DNA of 23,917 nt from DASSUC01 sp035650075 (GCA_035650075.1 DASRII010000126.1:1-23917); one strand, 5' to 3'. Positions 1 to 8,475 are shown, counted from the first letter of the stretch. The notes: generated by a model not told the origin, from the letters alone. Program-made: numbers and translations.

Positions 1-660
1 GCCGCGGAGCTGGCCCGGCCGGCAAAGGCGCCCCTGCTCGGCATCAACCTCGGCAAGGTCGGCTTCCTGGCCGAGGCCGAGATCTCCGACCTCGACCAGG
101 CGGTGGCCAATGTCGTCGCTCGGGCGTACACAGTGGACGAACGGCTGACCATCGACGTCACCGCCCACCTCCACGGGAATGTGGTGGCCGAGTCCTGGGC
201 GCTGAACGAGGTGAGCGTCGAGAAGGGCGCCCGGGAGCGCATGCTCGAACTGCTCGTCGACGTCGACGGCCGGCCGCTGAGCCGGTACGGCTGCGACGGG
301 GTCGTCTGCGCCACGCCCACCGGGTCGACGGCGTATGCGTTCTCCGCCGGCGGTCCCGTCGTGTGGCCCGAGGTGGAGGCGCTGCTCGTCGTACCGATCA
401 GCGCGCACGCGCTGTTCAGCAGGCCATTGGTGACCGCGCCGACGTCGACGATCGTCGTGACCGTCGAGCCGTACGCCTCGCTCGCGGTGCTGTGCTGCGA
501 CGGGCGCCGGGTCTTCGGCCTCCCGCCGGGCTCGACCGTCACGGTCAGCCGCGGGGCGCTGCCGGTACGTGTCGTCCGCCTCCGCCCCCGCCCGTTCACG
601 GATCGCCTGGTGGCGAAGTTCGCACTTCCCGTCGAAGGCTGGCGCGGTAACGGTACATAA
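1..660 (+). CDS. nadK: NAD kinase (3' part; start lies before the window)
   Basis: Phosphorylates NAD to NADP in the cytoplasm. The frame is open from base 1 to the TAA at 658-660, giving about 219 residues; the N-terminal part with the GGDG-type motif lies upstream of the window. Visible family signatures are GINLGKVGFLAE near bases 40-75, the ALNEVSVEK nucleotide-binding segment near 200-225, and ATPTGSTAYAFSAGGP (about 310-357), followed by the VVPISAHALFSRPLV segment typical of actinobacterial NadK. An in-frame ATG at 109 is internal, since conserved sequence precedes it. The next gene is recN, as in mycobacteria. Identification is firm; only the 5' end is missing. Confidence 0.96.
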   Translation, partial: AAELARPAKAPLLGINLGKVGFLAEAEISDLDQAVANVVARAYTVDERLTIDVTAHLHGNVVAESWALNEVSVEKGARERMLELLVDVDGRPLSRYGCDGVVCATPTGSTAYAFSAGGPVVWPEVEALLVVPISAHALFSRPLVTAPTSTIVVTVEPYASLAVLCCDGRRVFGLPPGSTVTVSRGALPVRVVRLRPRPFTDRLVAKFALPVEGWRGNGT

Positions 661-681
661 GTTCGACACGGAGGCACCAAC

Positions 682-695
682 CGAACGTATGTGCT
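682..695 (+). promoter_or_regulatory. Possible LexA (SOS) box upstream of recN
   Basis: The sequence CGAACGTATGTGCT matches the actinobacterial LexA consensus CGAACRNRYGTTCG at every informative position except two in the right half-site (bases 693 and 695). A second half-site, GTTCG, sits at 661-665. The box lies about 30 bases before the recN start, where a promoter should be, and recN is an SOS gene in several bacteria. No convincing -35/-10 pair was found, so LexA control is inferred from position and sequence only. Confidence 0.42.
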
Positions 696-725
696 GGATT
701 CTGTCGTACCGTCGGTCTAGCGTCT

Positions 726-2486
726 GTGGCTGTGCTCGAGGAACTGCGTATCACCGGACTCGGCGTCATCGACGACACGACACTGCCGCTGACCCGTGGG
801 ATGAACGTCATCACCGGCGAGACCGGCGCCGGCAAGACGATGGTGGTCACCGGGCTCGGTCTGCTCTTCGGCGGCCGGGCCGACGCGGGACGGGTGCGGG
901 CCGAGCCGGGGCGTGCGGTGGTCGACGGCCGGCTGCGGCTGGCCGGTGACGCGGCGTCCGTCGTGCAGGCGCGGGTGGTCGACGCGGGCGGCGAGGCCGA
1001 TGTGGACGGCAGCCTGCTGCTCAGCCGGACGGTGACGGTGGAGGGGCGGTCGCGGGCCCATGTCGGAGGGCGGAGCGTGCCCGTGGCGGTGCTCGGGGAG
1101 CTCGGCGAGCACGTGGTAGCCGTGCACGGTCAGTCCGACCAGCTGCGCCTGTTGCGCCCGGCCGAGCAGCGCGGCTCCTTGGACCGGTTCGCCGGGCCGG
1201 AGCACGAGAAGCTGCTGGCGAAGTTCCGCGAGACGTTCGCGGAGTGGCGCCGGGTCGAGGACGACCTCGCCGACCGGCGGCGCAACGCCCGGGAGCGCAG
1301 CCGGGAGGCCGACCTCCTGCGGCTGGGGCTCGACGAGATAACCCGCGTCGACCCGCAGCCCGGCGAAGACGAACTGCTGCGCGAGGAGTCGCAACGGCTG
1401 GAGCACGCCGAGGGGCTGCGGACAGCGGCTCAGCTGGCGTACCAGACGCTCGGCGGAAGTGACGGCGGCGACGACTCGCCGGACGCCGTCGGCCTGCTCG
1501 GCTCGGCCCGGCGGATCCTCGAGGCACAGTCTACTGTGGACCGACAGCTCGGCGAACTCGGCGAGCGGCTGGTCGAAGCCGCGACCCTGGTCGGCGACGT
1601 GGCCGCCGAGCTCGGGGCGTATCTCGACGCGCTGGACGCCGACCCGGCCCGCCTACAGGCGGTGTACGAGCGCCGGGCCGAGTTGCGCGGGCTGACCCGC
1701 AAGTACGCCGAGGACGTGGACGGCGTCATCGCGTGGGCGGATCGGGCGCGCACGCGGCTCGCCGAGCTGGACACGTCCGACGAGCTGCTCGACGAGCTGG
1801 ACCGGGAACGCCAGCGGCTGGCCGGCGAGGTGGCCGAACTGGCCGCCCGGGTGTCCGTGTCCCGCCGCGAGGCCGCGGAGCGCTTCGCGGACGAGGTGAC
1901 GGCCGAGCTGACCGGGTTGGCGATGCCGCATGCCCGGATCGAGGTAGCCGTGCTGCCGCGCCCCGTCACCCGGGGCGAGCCGATGCTGACCGTCGCGGGC
2001 ATCGACGTCGGCGTAGCCCCGGAAGGCGCGGACGAGGTGGAGATCCGGCTGCTGGCTCACCCCGGCGCGCCGCCGCTGCCGTTGCAGCGAGGCGCCTCCG
2101 GTGGCGAGCTGTCCCGCGTGATGCTCGCGATCGAGGTGGTGTTCGCCGGCGTCGGTGGTCCGCCGACCCTGGTCTTCGACGAGGTCGACGCCGGCGTCGG
2201 TGGCCGCGCCGCGGTGGAGATCGGGCGGCGGCTGGCCCGCCTCGCCCGCAGCCACCAAGTGCTCGTGGTGACCCACCTGCCACAGGTGGCCGCGTTCGCC
2301 GACCGGCACCTCGTGGTCGCCAAGGACACCGGGGGCGCGGTGACAACGAGTGACATCCGGGTCGTCGAGGACACGGACCGGGCACGCGAGCTGGCCCGGA
2401 TGCTCGCTGGCCTCCCCGACTCCGACCTGGGCATCGCCCACGCCGAAGAACTTCTCGCAGTCGCAGCGCGAGAGAAAAGCGTCTAG
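726..2486 (+). CDS. recN: DNA repair ATPase RecN
   Basis: SMC-like ATPase acting in double-strand-break repair. The 586 residues are a normal RecN length. Walker A is GETGAGKT (31-38), followed by a long charged, helical middle region (about 155-390) consistent with a short coiled coil. The ABC signature GASGGELSR is at about 456-464 and Walker B TLVFDEVD at 481-488, with VVTHLPQVAAFADRH behind it. The start is uncertain: GTG at 726 and GTG at 732 are both possible and neither has a good Shine-Dalgarno. The nadK-recN order is conserved in actinobacteria. A possible LexA box precedes it, and repeat copy A begins four bases after its stop. Confidence 0.96.
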   Translation: MAVLEELRITGLGVIDDTTLPLTRGMNVITGETGAGKTMVVTGLGLLFGGRADAGRVRAEPGRAVVDGRLRLAGDAASVVQARVVDAGGEADVDGSLLLSRTVTVEGRSRAHVGGRSVPVAVLGELGEHVVAVHGQSDQLRLLRPAEQRGSLDRFAGPEHEKLLAKFRETFAEWRRVEDDLADRRRNARERSREADLLRLGLDEITRVDPQPGEDELLREESQRLEHAEGLRTAAQLAYQTLGGSDGGDDSPDAVGLLGSARRILEAQSTVDRQLGELGERLVEAATLVGDVAAELGAYLDALDADPARLQAVYERRAELRGLTRKYAEDVDGVIAWADRARTRLAELDTSDELLDELDRERQRLAGEVAELAARVSVSRREAAERFADEVTAELTGLAMPHARIEVAVLPRPVTRGEPMLTVAGIDVGVAPEGADEVEIRLLAHPGAPPLPLQRGASGGELSRVMLAIEVVFAGVGGPPTLVFDEVDAGVGGRAAVEIGRRLARLARSHQVLVVTHLPQVAAFADRHLVVAKDTGGAVTTSDIRVVEDTDRARELARMLAGLPDSDLGIAHAEELLAVAAREKSV

Positions 2487-2490
2487 GGAG

Positions 2491-2591
2491 TGCCGCGTCC
2501 GCCCGGCGGCGCCTGGACTGAGGCGACGCGCCGGGCGCCCCGCCCGTGGCGTGGCGCCGAGGGAAGGCGACGCCATCGGGGCGGACGCGGC
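2491..2591 (+). repeat. Palindromic intergenic repeat, copy A
   Basis: A 14-base perfect inverted repeat (TGCCGCGTCCGCCC at 2491-2504, its complement at 2578-2591) encloses a GC-rich core. The core runs from CTGGACTGA (2513-2521) to GAGGGAAG (2559-2566). Nearly the same core occurs at 16988-17039 and, inverted and shorter, at 4916-4945. It begins four bases after the recN stop and could also act as a transcription terminator or mRNA-stabilising structure. It leaves about 100 bases before steA in which no gene is seen. Confidence 0.75.
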
Positions 2592-2690
2592 ACGACCCAG
2601 CCAGCACCGCAACACTCTGCGTGGGTGAATGATCACCGACACGGTCCGGTTACGCGGCAAAGCCAGGCGTTCCATGCCAGGATTGCAGCG

Positions 2691-3869
2691 ATGCGACTTC
2701 CCACGTTGCGCCGGACCCGGAGCGCCGAACCGGGCATGATCGCTGGGACCGCGCGGCTCGACCGGCGGACCAAGCGTCTCGTCGGCCGGCTCCGTCCGGG
2801 CGACATCGCCGTGATCGACCACGTCGACCTCGACCGCATCGCCGCCGACTCGCTCGTCGCCGTCGGTGTGGCGGCGGTGCTCAACGCGAAGCCGTCGGTG
2901 TCGGGGCGGTACCCGAACCTCGGCCCGGAGGTGCTCGTGGAGGCGGGCATCCCGCTGATCGACGATCTCGGCGAGGGCCTGTTCGAGCAGCTGCGCGAGG
3001 GTGATCTCGTTCGCATCGAGGACAACACCGTGTACCGCGGGTTGGACCCGATCGCACACGGCGTCCGGCAGGACGCGGAGTCGGTGGCCAAGGCTATGGC
3101 TGACGCCCGGGAGGGCCTGTCGGTCCAGCTGGAGGCGTTCGCCGCGAACACGATGGAGTACCTGAAGCAGGAGCGCGACCTGCTGCTGGACGGCGTGGGC
3201 GTGCCGGAGATCCGCACCCGCATCGCTGGGCGACACTGCCTGATCGTCGTGCGCGGCTACGACTACAAGGCCGATCTCGACGTGCTGCGGCCGTACATCC
3301 GGGAGTTCAAGCCGGTACTGGTCGGCGTCGACGGCGGAGCCGACGCGCTGGTGGAGGCCGGGTACACGCCCGACATGATCGTCGGGGACATGGACTCGGT
3401 GACCGACGATGTGCTGCGCTGCGGTGCCGAGGTGATCGTGCACGCGTACCCTGATGGGCGCTCGCCGGGCCAGGCCCGGCTGCAGCAGCTGGGGGTCGCG
3501 GCCGAGGTGTTCCCGGCCGCCGCGACTAGCGAGGATCTGGCGATGCTGCTCGCCGACGAAAAGGGCGCGTCCCTGATCGTCGCCGTGGGCACGCACGTGA
3601 CCCTCGAGGAGTTCCTCGACAAGGGCCGCGGTGGCATGGCGTCGACGTTCCTGACCAGGCTGAAGGTGGGCGGCAAGCTGGTTGACGCCAAGGGGGTGAG
3701 TCGGCTGTACCGGCAGAGCATCAGCGGTTCGTCGTTGCTGTTGCTGGTGCTGTCGGCGATCGCCGCCATGGCCTCCGCGGTGGCCGTGTCCACTGTGGGC
3801 AAGGCCTATCTCGCCGTCCTCGCCGAGTGGTGGGACAATTTGATGTTCCAGCTGGGGCAGCTCTTCTAG
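2691..3869 (+). CDS. steA: SteA-like cytokinesis/envelope protein
   Basis: Homologue of Corynebacterium SteA and M. tuberculosis Rv1697, a membrane-anchored protein that works with SteB at the division septum. The 392 residues match the roughly 393 of Rv1697. Family hallmarks are PSVSGRYPNLGPEVLVEAGI (about 68-87) and VGVDGGADALVEAGYTPDMI (about 211-230), a segment resembling the thiamin pyrophosphokinase fold, then VGDMDS. A single membrane helix lies at about 347-369, leaving a short tail outside. The frame is open back to 2490, but that stretch is repeat copy A; ATG 2691 gives the family N-terminus (MRLPTLRRTRS) and is preferred although its Shine-Dalgarno is weak. It is followed 31 bases later by steB. 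Confidence 0.9.
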   Translation: MRLPTLRRTRSAEPGMIAGTARLDRRTKRLVGRLRPGDIAVIDHVDLDRIAADSLVAVGVAAVLNAKPSVSGRYPNLGPEVLVEAGIPLIDDLGEGLFEQLREGDLVRIEDNTVYRGLDPIAHGVRQDAESVAKAMADAREGLSVQLEAFAANTMEYLKQERDLLLDGVGVPEIRTRIAGRHCLIVVRGYDYKADLDVLRPYIREFKPVLVGVDGGADALVEAGYTPDMIVGDMDSVTDDVLRCGAEVIVHAYPDGRSPGQARLQQLGVAAEVFPAAATSEDLAMLLADEKGASLIVAVGTHVTLEEFLDKGRGGMASTFLTRLKVGGKLVDAKGVSRLYRQSISGSSLLLLVLSAIAAMASAVAVSTVGKAYLAVLAEWWDNLMFQLGQLF

Positions 3870-3881
3870 CTGTCGCGACAG
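3870..3881. repeat. 12-base perfect dyad after steA
   Basis: CTGTCGCGACAG is a perfect palindrome starting at the base after the steA stop codon and ending 19 bases before the steB start. It could be a protein-binding site or a small hairpin between the paired genes. No T-run follows at once, and a purine-rich AGGGG (3886-3890) that may serve as the steB ribosome-binding site lies just behind it. Confidence 0.4.
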
Positions 3882-3900
3882 ACTCAGGGGCTGTTTTCTC

Positions 3901-4848
3901 GTGATCAACTTTCGGTACCACGTGGTGTCGCTGACCGCCGTCTTCCTCGCCCTCGCGATCGGCCTCGTCGTCGGCACGGCGGCGCTCAACGGGCCGCTCG
4001 CCGACTCGCTCAACGAGCGGGTCAACGGGCTGACGAAGCAGAACCAGCAGCTGCGGGACCAGGTCGGCCAGCTGCAGGAGGACGTGTCCCGCGAGGAAGA
4101 CTTCGCGACGCAGGCCGCGCCGTTCATGCTCGGCAGCCGGCTCGCCGGTCGTCGGGTGCTCGTGGTGACGACGCCGTCGGCGGACGGCAAGCACGCCGAC
4201 GGTGTGATGGAGATGCTGACCGTCGCCGGCGCGAAGGTGACCGGGAAGATCGAGATCCGGGACAAGTTCACGAACCCGGAAAACAACGTCTCGTTGCTGA
4301 ACCTCGCGCACGAGGTGATGCCGACGACCGTCACCGATCCGCCACGTAACAGCAACGGTGTCGAGACGTCGAGCGACCTGCTGGCGGCGGTGCTGCTCGA
4401 CCACACGCCGGCTGTGTCAGCGGCCGACCAGCGGGCGGTGCTGACGGCGTACAAGGTGCAGGACTACCTCGCCGAGGCGAGCCCGGTGACCGGTACCGCC
4501 GATTCCATGATCGTGGTGACCGGACCGCCGTACGTCGACCGGGAGGCGGCTACCAAGAACGCGGCCGTCGTGACGCTGCTGACCCAGTTCGACGAGGCCG
4601 GCCCGATCGTGCTCGCCGGCAACGGGGTGGCCGGGGACGGCAACGCGGTCGCCGACGTGCGCGACGATCCGGCACTCGCCCGCACGATTTCCACTGTGGA
4701 CAATGTGGCCACGCCGCAGGGGCGGGTCGTCACCGTGCTCGCCCTCGCCGAGCAGCGCCGGCCCGGGACTACGGCGTCAGTCCAACCGGCCGGCCACTAC
4801 GGCACCGAGCCCGGCTCCACCTCGCTGATGCCCAAGCGGCCCGAGTGA
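3901..4848 (+). CDS. steB: SteB/MctB family membrane-anchored protein
   Basis: Member of the MctB family (M. tuberculosis Rv1698, linked to copper export; Corynebacterium SteB, linked to division). The 315 residues begin at GTG 3901 with INFRYHVVSLTAVFLALAIG, the conserved family start. A membrane helix spans about 9-29, followed by a coiled-coil region (about 33-66, rich in Q, L, E and D) and an exported globular domain. AGGGG ten bases upstream is a plausible ribosome-binding site. Its pairing with steA supports a role in envelope growth or septation. Whether the actinomycete protein handles copper cannot be told from sequence. The tail after about residue 285 is Pro/Thr/Gly rich and probably disordered. 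Confidence 0.88.
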   Translation: MINFRYHVVSLTAVFLALAIGLVVGTAALNGPLADSLNERVNGLTKQNQQLRDQVGQLQEDVSREEDFATQAAPFMLGSRLAGRRVLVVTTPSADGKHADGVMEMLTVAGAKVTGKIEIRDKFTNPENNVSLLNLAHEVMPTTVTDPPRNSNGVETSSDLLAAVLLDHTPAVSAADQRAVLTAYKVQDYLAEASPVTGTADSMIVVTGPPYVDREAATKNAAVVTLLTQFDEAGPIVLAGNGVAGDGNAVADVRDDPALARTISTVDNVATPQGRVVTVLALAEQRRPGTTASVQPAGHYGTEPGSTSLMPKRPE

Positions 4849-4869
4849 TCCCAAAGGGCTATGACACTG

Positions 4870-4889
4870 GCGCCAGCCTTCGCTGGCGC
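4870..4889 (+). terminator. Hairpin after steB
   Basis: GCGCCAGC (4870-4877) and GCTGGCGC (4882-4889) form a perfect 8-base stem around a CTTC tetraloop, 21 bases after the steB stop. No T-run follows, which is common for actinobacterial terminators. Together with repeat copy C it separates steB from the envelope cassette. Confidence 0.5.
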
Positions 4890-4890
4890 G

Positions 4891-4965
4891 CGACCCGGGG
4901 CTTCGTGGGTGCCGTCTTCCCTCGTCGCTGCGCTCCTCAGTCCAGACAGCACCTGCCCCGGGTCG
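4891..4965 (-). repeat. Palindromic intergenic repeat, copy C (inverted)
   Basis: An 11-base perfect inverted repeat (CGACCCGGGGC at 4891-4901, its complement at 4955-4965) is extended inward by a near-perfect pair, GGTGCCGTCT and AGACAGCACC. On the - strand the core reads CTGGACTGA...GAGGGAAG (complement of 4916-4945) and carries GAGCGCAGC, which copy B also has. The reading frame of the next gene happens to stay open through it, so a start at 4845 would wrongly make the repeat coding. Confidence 0.72.
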
Positions 4966-5777
4966 TGCTGGCCGGTATGGGCGTCGCCGCCGCCCGTGCG
5001 GGCCTGCTCGCGCTGCGCGGTGCGCGAGGGCTGGACCGCACCAACTTCCGCGGCCGTACCGTCAGCCTCTCCGGGGGACCGGCTCTGGCCCTGGCCGCCT
5101 CGGCCACGTCCGCGTTGGGTGCGCCGAGTCGAGCCTCGGCGAGCGCGGCCCTCGTCGCCGGTCTCGGCGCCGGTTCGGTCGGGCTCTACGACGACGTCGT
5201 CGGGCGGCGTCCGGGCCAGCAGGCCAAGGGTTTCCGCGGGCATGTCCGGGCGCTGCGCGAGGGCCGGGTGACGAGCGGACTGGTGAAGGTCGCCGGAGTT
5301 GGCGCGGCCGCGTTGATCGCCTCCGCGCTGCTCCCGCCACGGAACCGGAGTCCGTTTCGCCGCGGCGTCGACGTGTTGCTCGGCGCCGGGGTCATCGCCG
5401 GCTCGGCGAACCTGGTGAACCTGCTCGACCTGCGACCCGGCCGGGCGGCCAAGGTCGCGCTCGCCGTCGCGACGCCGATGCTGTCCGGTCCCACCGGCAG
5501 GCTGCTGGCCGGGCCGGTCGGGGCCACCACCGCGGTGCTGCCCCACGACCTGGACGAAGAGATCATGCTGGGGGACTGCGGCGCCAACGCGCTCGGGGCG
5601 CTGCTGGGCGTCGGGCTCGCGGCGCGCACCGGTACCGCTGGCCGGGCCGCGGTCCTCGCGGGGCTCGTCGCGCTCACCGCGGCCAGCGAGAAGGTCAGCT
5701 TCACCAAGGTCATCGATTCCACGCCGGCTCTGCGCGCCATCGACCAGCTCGGTCGCAGATCAAACCCAAGAACCTAG
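4965..5777 (+). CDS. Short MraY/WecA-like polyprenyl-phosphate phosphoglycosyltransferase
   Basis: Probable integral membrane enzyme that moves a sugar phosphate from a UDP-sugar onto undecaprenyl phosphate. It is hydrophobic and about 270 residues long, shorter than the usual 320-360 of MraY/WecA. Motifs (counted from GTG 4965) are GLYDDVVGRR (73-82, the Asp pair), KGFRGHVRAL (88-97), NLVNLLDLRPGRAAK (149-163, where MraY has NxxNxxDGxxGL) and GDCGAN (203-208). The start is uncertain: GTG 4965 or ATG 4977; the frame is open from 4845 but that part is hairpin plus repeat. The stop lies two bases before the MurJ-like gene. The family is clear; substrate and product are unknown. Confidence 0.72.
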   Translation: MLAGMGVAAARAGLLALRGARGLDRTNFRGRTVSLSGGPALALAASATSALGAPSRASASAALVAGLGAGSVGLYDDVVGRRPGQQAKGFRGHVRALREGRVTSGLVKVAGVGAAALIASALLPPRNRSPFRRGVDVLLGAGVIAGSANLVNLLDLRPGRAAKVALAVATPMLSGPTGRLLAGPVGATTAVLPHDLDEEIMLGDCGANALGALLGVGLAARTGTAGRAAVLAGLVALTAASEKVSFTKVIDSTPALRAIDQLGRRSNPRT

Positions 5778-5779
5778 AA

Positions 5780-7393
5780 ATGCGGCGCATCGCGACAGCG
5801 GCGGCCCTCATCGCGGTGCTGACCGTCGCGAGCCGGGTGGCCGGTTTCGCCCGTACCGTCGTGTTCGCCTGGGCGATCGGGGCGACCGATCTGGGCGACA
5901 TCTACCTCGTCGCCAACACCATCCCGAACATCATCTTCGAGATCGTCGCGGGCGGGGCGCTGGCGGGGCTCGTCGTACCGCTGCTGGCCGGTCCGGTCGA
6001 CCGCGGGGACCGGACCAGCGTCGACGCCACCACATCCGCGCTGCTGACCTGGACGCTCTGCCTGCTCGTCCCGGCCGCCGCGCTGGTCGCGCTGTTCGCC
6101 GGGCCGATCATCGGCGCGCTGGCCGCGGGGTCCGCGCCGGATCAGATCGAGACTGGTGTACGCATGCTGTGGGTGTTCGCGCCGCAGCTACCGCTGTACG
6201 GGATCGGCATCGTGCTCACCGGCGTGCTGCAGGCACACCACCGCTTCGCGTGGCCGGTCCTGGCCCCGCTTCTGTCCAGCCTCACGGTGATCGGGGCATA
6301 CCTGACGTTCGCCGCCGTGGCGGGCCGGGGAGCGCCGATCGCCACGGTGGGCATCCCGGGGGAGCTGATCCTGTCCGTCGGTACCACGCTCGGGGTCGCC
6401 GTCCTGTCGCTGTGCCTGCTGATCCCGCTGCGTGGGCTGGCGCTGCGGCCGCGACCCAGCCTGCACTTCCCGCCCGGGGTACGCCGGACGGCCGGCGGGC
6501 TAGCGCTGGCCGGGGCGGTGACGGTGGCCGCGCAGCAGCTCGCCCTGTTGGTCGTACTCCGCCTGGCGATGGCCGGGCCGGAGGGCTCGCTCGTGCTGCT
6601 CAACCTGGCTCAGGCGATCTTCCTGCTCCCGTGGGCGGTACTCGCGGTACCGGTGGCCGTCGCGGCGTACCCGACGCTGGCCGCCGCGGGAGCCAGGGGA
6701 GACTCCGGCGTCTACGCGCCGACCCTGGCCGGCGCGGTCCGGGGCGTCCTGCTGCTGTCCAGCCTCGGTGCGGCGGCCCTGATCGCGCTCGCGGTACCGG
6801 CGGCCGAGTTTCTGGTCACGACGATGCCGGCCACGGGCAGCCCCGACACCGGCGTGCTCGCCGGCGCCATCGCCGGGTTCGCCCCGGGCCTGGTCGGGTA
6901 CGGCCTGTTCGCCGTGCTGACCCGGGCCCTCTACGCGCGAGGGGACACCGTCGCGGCCGTGGTGAGCACGGTCGTGGGCTGGGCCGCCGTGATGCTTGCC
7001 GCCCTGTCGCTGGCCGCCACACTCGCCGCCGACCGGCGGGCGGTCGCGCTCGCGATCGCCAACACGGTCGGCATGACGGTGCTCGGTGCGGCAATGCTCG
7101 GTACCGTCGCCCGGCGCGCGGGTCGGGCTGCCCTCGCCGGGGCTGGCCGTGCGGGGCTGGCCGGCTTCGTCGCCGCCGTGGTCGCCGCGGCGGCCGGGCT
7201 GGGCATCGTGGCGCTGGCGGACAGTACGCAGACGGCAACCCCGAGTGTCGGTGGTTCTCTGGTACCCGGCATGCTGTCCGGTGTCACTGTTGTTGCGGTG
7301 TTTCTCGGCGTCGCGTATCTGGCCGATCGCCGGGACCTGGCACCTGTGATCGCAGGACTCCGCCGGCGAATCCGGGGCAAGGAGAGGGCATGA
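5780..7393 (+). CDS. MurJ/MviN-like lipid flippase
   Basis: Polytopic membrane protein of 537 residues in the MOP exporter superfamily, resembling the lipid II flippase MurJ. The N-terminus shows the family pattern TVASRVAGFARTVVFAWAIG, then AGGALAGLVVPLL and successive hydrophobic helices to the end, consistent with 12-14 membrane spans. Arginines in early helices fit a transporter of negatively charged lipid-linked sugars. There is no kinase-like C-terminal domain such as that of the mycobacterial MurJ protein. ATG 5780 comes two bases after the previous stop, and ATGA overlap joins it to the glycosyltransferase. The context suggests it flips the product of its neighbours; it may be a paralogue rather than the main MurJ. 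Confidence 0.82.
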   Translation: MRRIATAAALIAVLTVASRVAGFARTVVFAWAIGATDLGDIYLVANTIPNIIFEIVAGGALAGLVVPLLAGPVDRGDRTSVDATTSALLTWTLCLLVPAAALVALFAGPIIGALAAGSAPDQIETGVRMLWVFAPQLPLYGIGIVLTGVLQAHHRFAWPVLAPLLSSLTVIGAYLTFAAVAGRGAPIATVGIPGELILSVGTTLGVAVLSLCLLIPLRGLALRPRPSLHFPPGVRRTAGGLALAGAVTVAAQQLALLVVLRLAMAGPEGSLVLLNLAQAIFLLPWAVLAVPVAVAAYPTLAAAGARGDSGVYAPTLAGAVRGVLLLSSLGAAALIALAVPAAEFLVTTMPATGSPDTGVLAGAIAGFAPGLVGYGLFAVLTRALYARGDTVAAVVSTVVGWAAVMLAALSLAATLAADRRAVALAIANTVGMTVLGAAMLGTVARRAGRAALAGAGRAGLAGFVAAVVAAAAGLGIVALADSTQTATPSVGGSLVPGMLSGVTVVAVFLGVAYLADRRDLAPVIAGLRRRIRGKERA

Positions 7394-8475
7394 AGATCGC
7401 GCTGGTGCTCGCCTCCAGTACGGGCGGCATCGGTTCCCACGTGGCGTCGCTCGTCACCGGGCTGGCTGCCGACGATGAGGTGACGGTGTGCGGGCCGGCG
7501 GCGACCCAGGAGCAGTTCCGCTTCACCGAGCGGGGCGCGACCCGGTTCTACCCCGTCGAGATCCGGCCCAAGCCGAGGCCGTGGGACGCGAGAGTGATCG
7601 GCGTGCTGCGTCGGGTGCTGGCCGAGGTGCGGCCGGACGTCGTGCACGCCCACGGGATGCGCGCCGGGTTCGTGGCCGTGGCCGCCCGCAGCGGCGTACC
7701 GCTGGTCGTGACATGGCACAACGCGGCGCTGGCCGGCGGTCTGGGCGGGCCGGTGAACCGGATCGTCGAGCGGTGGGTGGCGCGGTCGGCCGACGTGACG
7801 CTGGGGGCGTACGCCGACCTCGTCGAGCGCGCCGTCGCATTCGGCGCCCGCGACGCCCGGCTGTGCGAGGTCGCGGCTCCGGAGCTGCCGCCGCCGGCCC
7901 GGACCCGGGCCGAGGTCCGCGAAGAGCTGGGACTGGCCAAGGGCCGCCCGTTGATCCTGTCGGTCGGCCGGTTGCACCAGCAGAAGGGCTTCGACGTCCT
8001 CGTCGACGCGGCCACCCGCTGGCGCAACCTCGACCCGGTACCGCTCGTCGCGATCGCCGGCAAAGGACCCGAGTACCTCGACCTGACCGCGCAGATCTCG
8101 CACAACCGTGCGCCCGTCCTGCTGCTGGGCCACCGCACCGACGTCGCGGATCTGCTCGGCGCCGCCGACCTGGCCGTGGTGAGCAGCAACGCCGAGGCGC
8201 GCCAGCTCTTCGCGCAGGAGGCGCTGCGCGCGGCCGTCCCGCTGGTCGCCACGGCGGTCGGCGGGATCCCGGAGCTGGTCGGGGACGCCGCGCTGCTGGT
8301 ACCGGCGGGGGACGCCGCCGCGCTGGACAGCGCCGTCTGGCGGATGCTGTCCGACCCGGCGCTGCGTCGGCAGTACGCCGAGCGGGGACCGCTGCAGGCA
8401 AAGACGTGGCCGACCGAGCGCGACACCGTCGACGCGGTACGCGCCGTTTACGCGGAACTGGCCGGATCGCGTTGA
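7390..8475 (+). CDS. GT4-family glycosyltransferase
   Basis: Cytoplasmic GT-B glycosyltransferase of 361 residues, adding a sugar from a nucleotide donor in a retaining reaction if it follows the family. The N-terminal acceptor domain begins MKIALVLASSTGGIGSHV and contains RPDVVHAHGMRAG (about 81-93). The donor domain has SVGRLHQQKGFD (191-202) and the GT4 Glu pair, E269 and E277 (Ex7E), followed by VPLVATAVGGIPELV. The start overlaps the previous stop by four bases (ATGA), which fixes ATG 7390 and implies coupled translation; GGAGAGGG just upstream is a good ribosome-binding site. It probably extends the lipid-linked sugar begun by the MraY-like enzyme. Donor and acceptor are not predictable. 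Confidence 0.88.
   Translation: MKIALVLASSTGGIGSHVASLVTGLAADDEVTVCGPAATQEQFRFTERGATRFYPVEIRPKPRPWDARVIGVLRRVLAEVRPDVVHAHGMRAGFVAVAARSGVPLVVTWHNAALAGGLGGPVNRIVERWVARSADVTLGAYADLVERAVAFGARDARLCEVAAPELPPPARTRAEVREELGLAKGRPLILSVGRLHQQKGFDVLVDAATRWRNLDPVPLVAIAGKGPEYLDLTAQISHNRAPVLLLGHRTDVADLLGAADLAVVSSNAEARQLFAQEALRAAVPLVATAVGGIPELVGDAALLVPAGDAAALDSAVWRMLSDPALRRQYAERGPLQAKTWPTERDTVDAVRAVYAELAGSR

Noticed and set aside
2490..2690. Longer start for steA at 2490
   Set aside because: The stretch is repeat copy A and leader; ATG 2691 gives the length and N-terminus of known SteA proteins.
1653..4454. - strand open frame of 933 codons across recN, steA and steB
   Set aside because: It lies opposite three well-supported genes, has no family signature, and such long antisense frames are normal in very GC-rich DNA.
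4845..4964. Longer start for the MraY-like gene at 4845
   Set aside because: The added residues are encoded by a terminator-like hairpin and repeat copy C, which also occurs outside genes.
6169..7389. N-terminal extension of the GT4 gene inside the MurJ-like gene
   Set aside because: It is out-of-frame reading of the flippase gene; ATG 7390 has ATGA overlap and a good ribosome-binding site.
7488..8471. N-terminal extension of the phosphatase-like gene inside the GT4 gene
   Set aside because: It is an Arg/Gly/Ala-rich shadow of the glycosyltransferase; the signal sequence begins at 8472.
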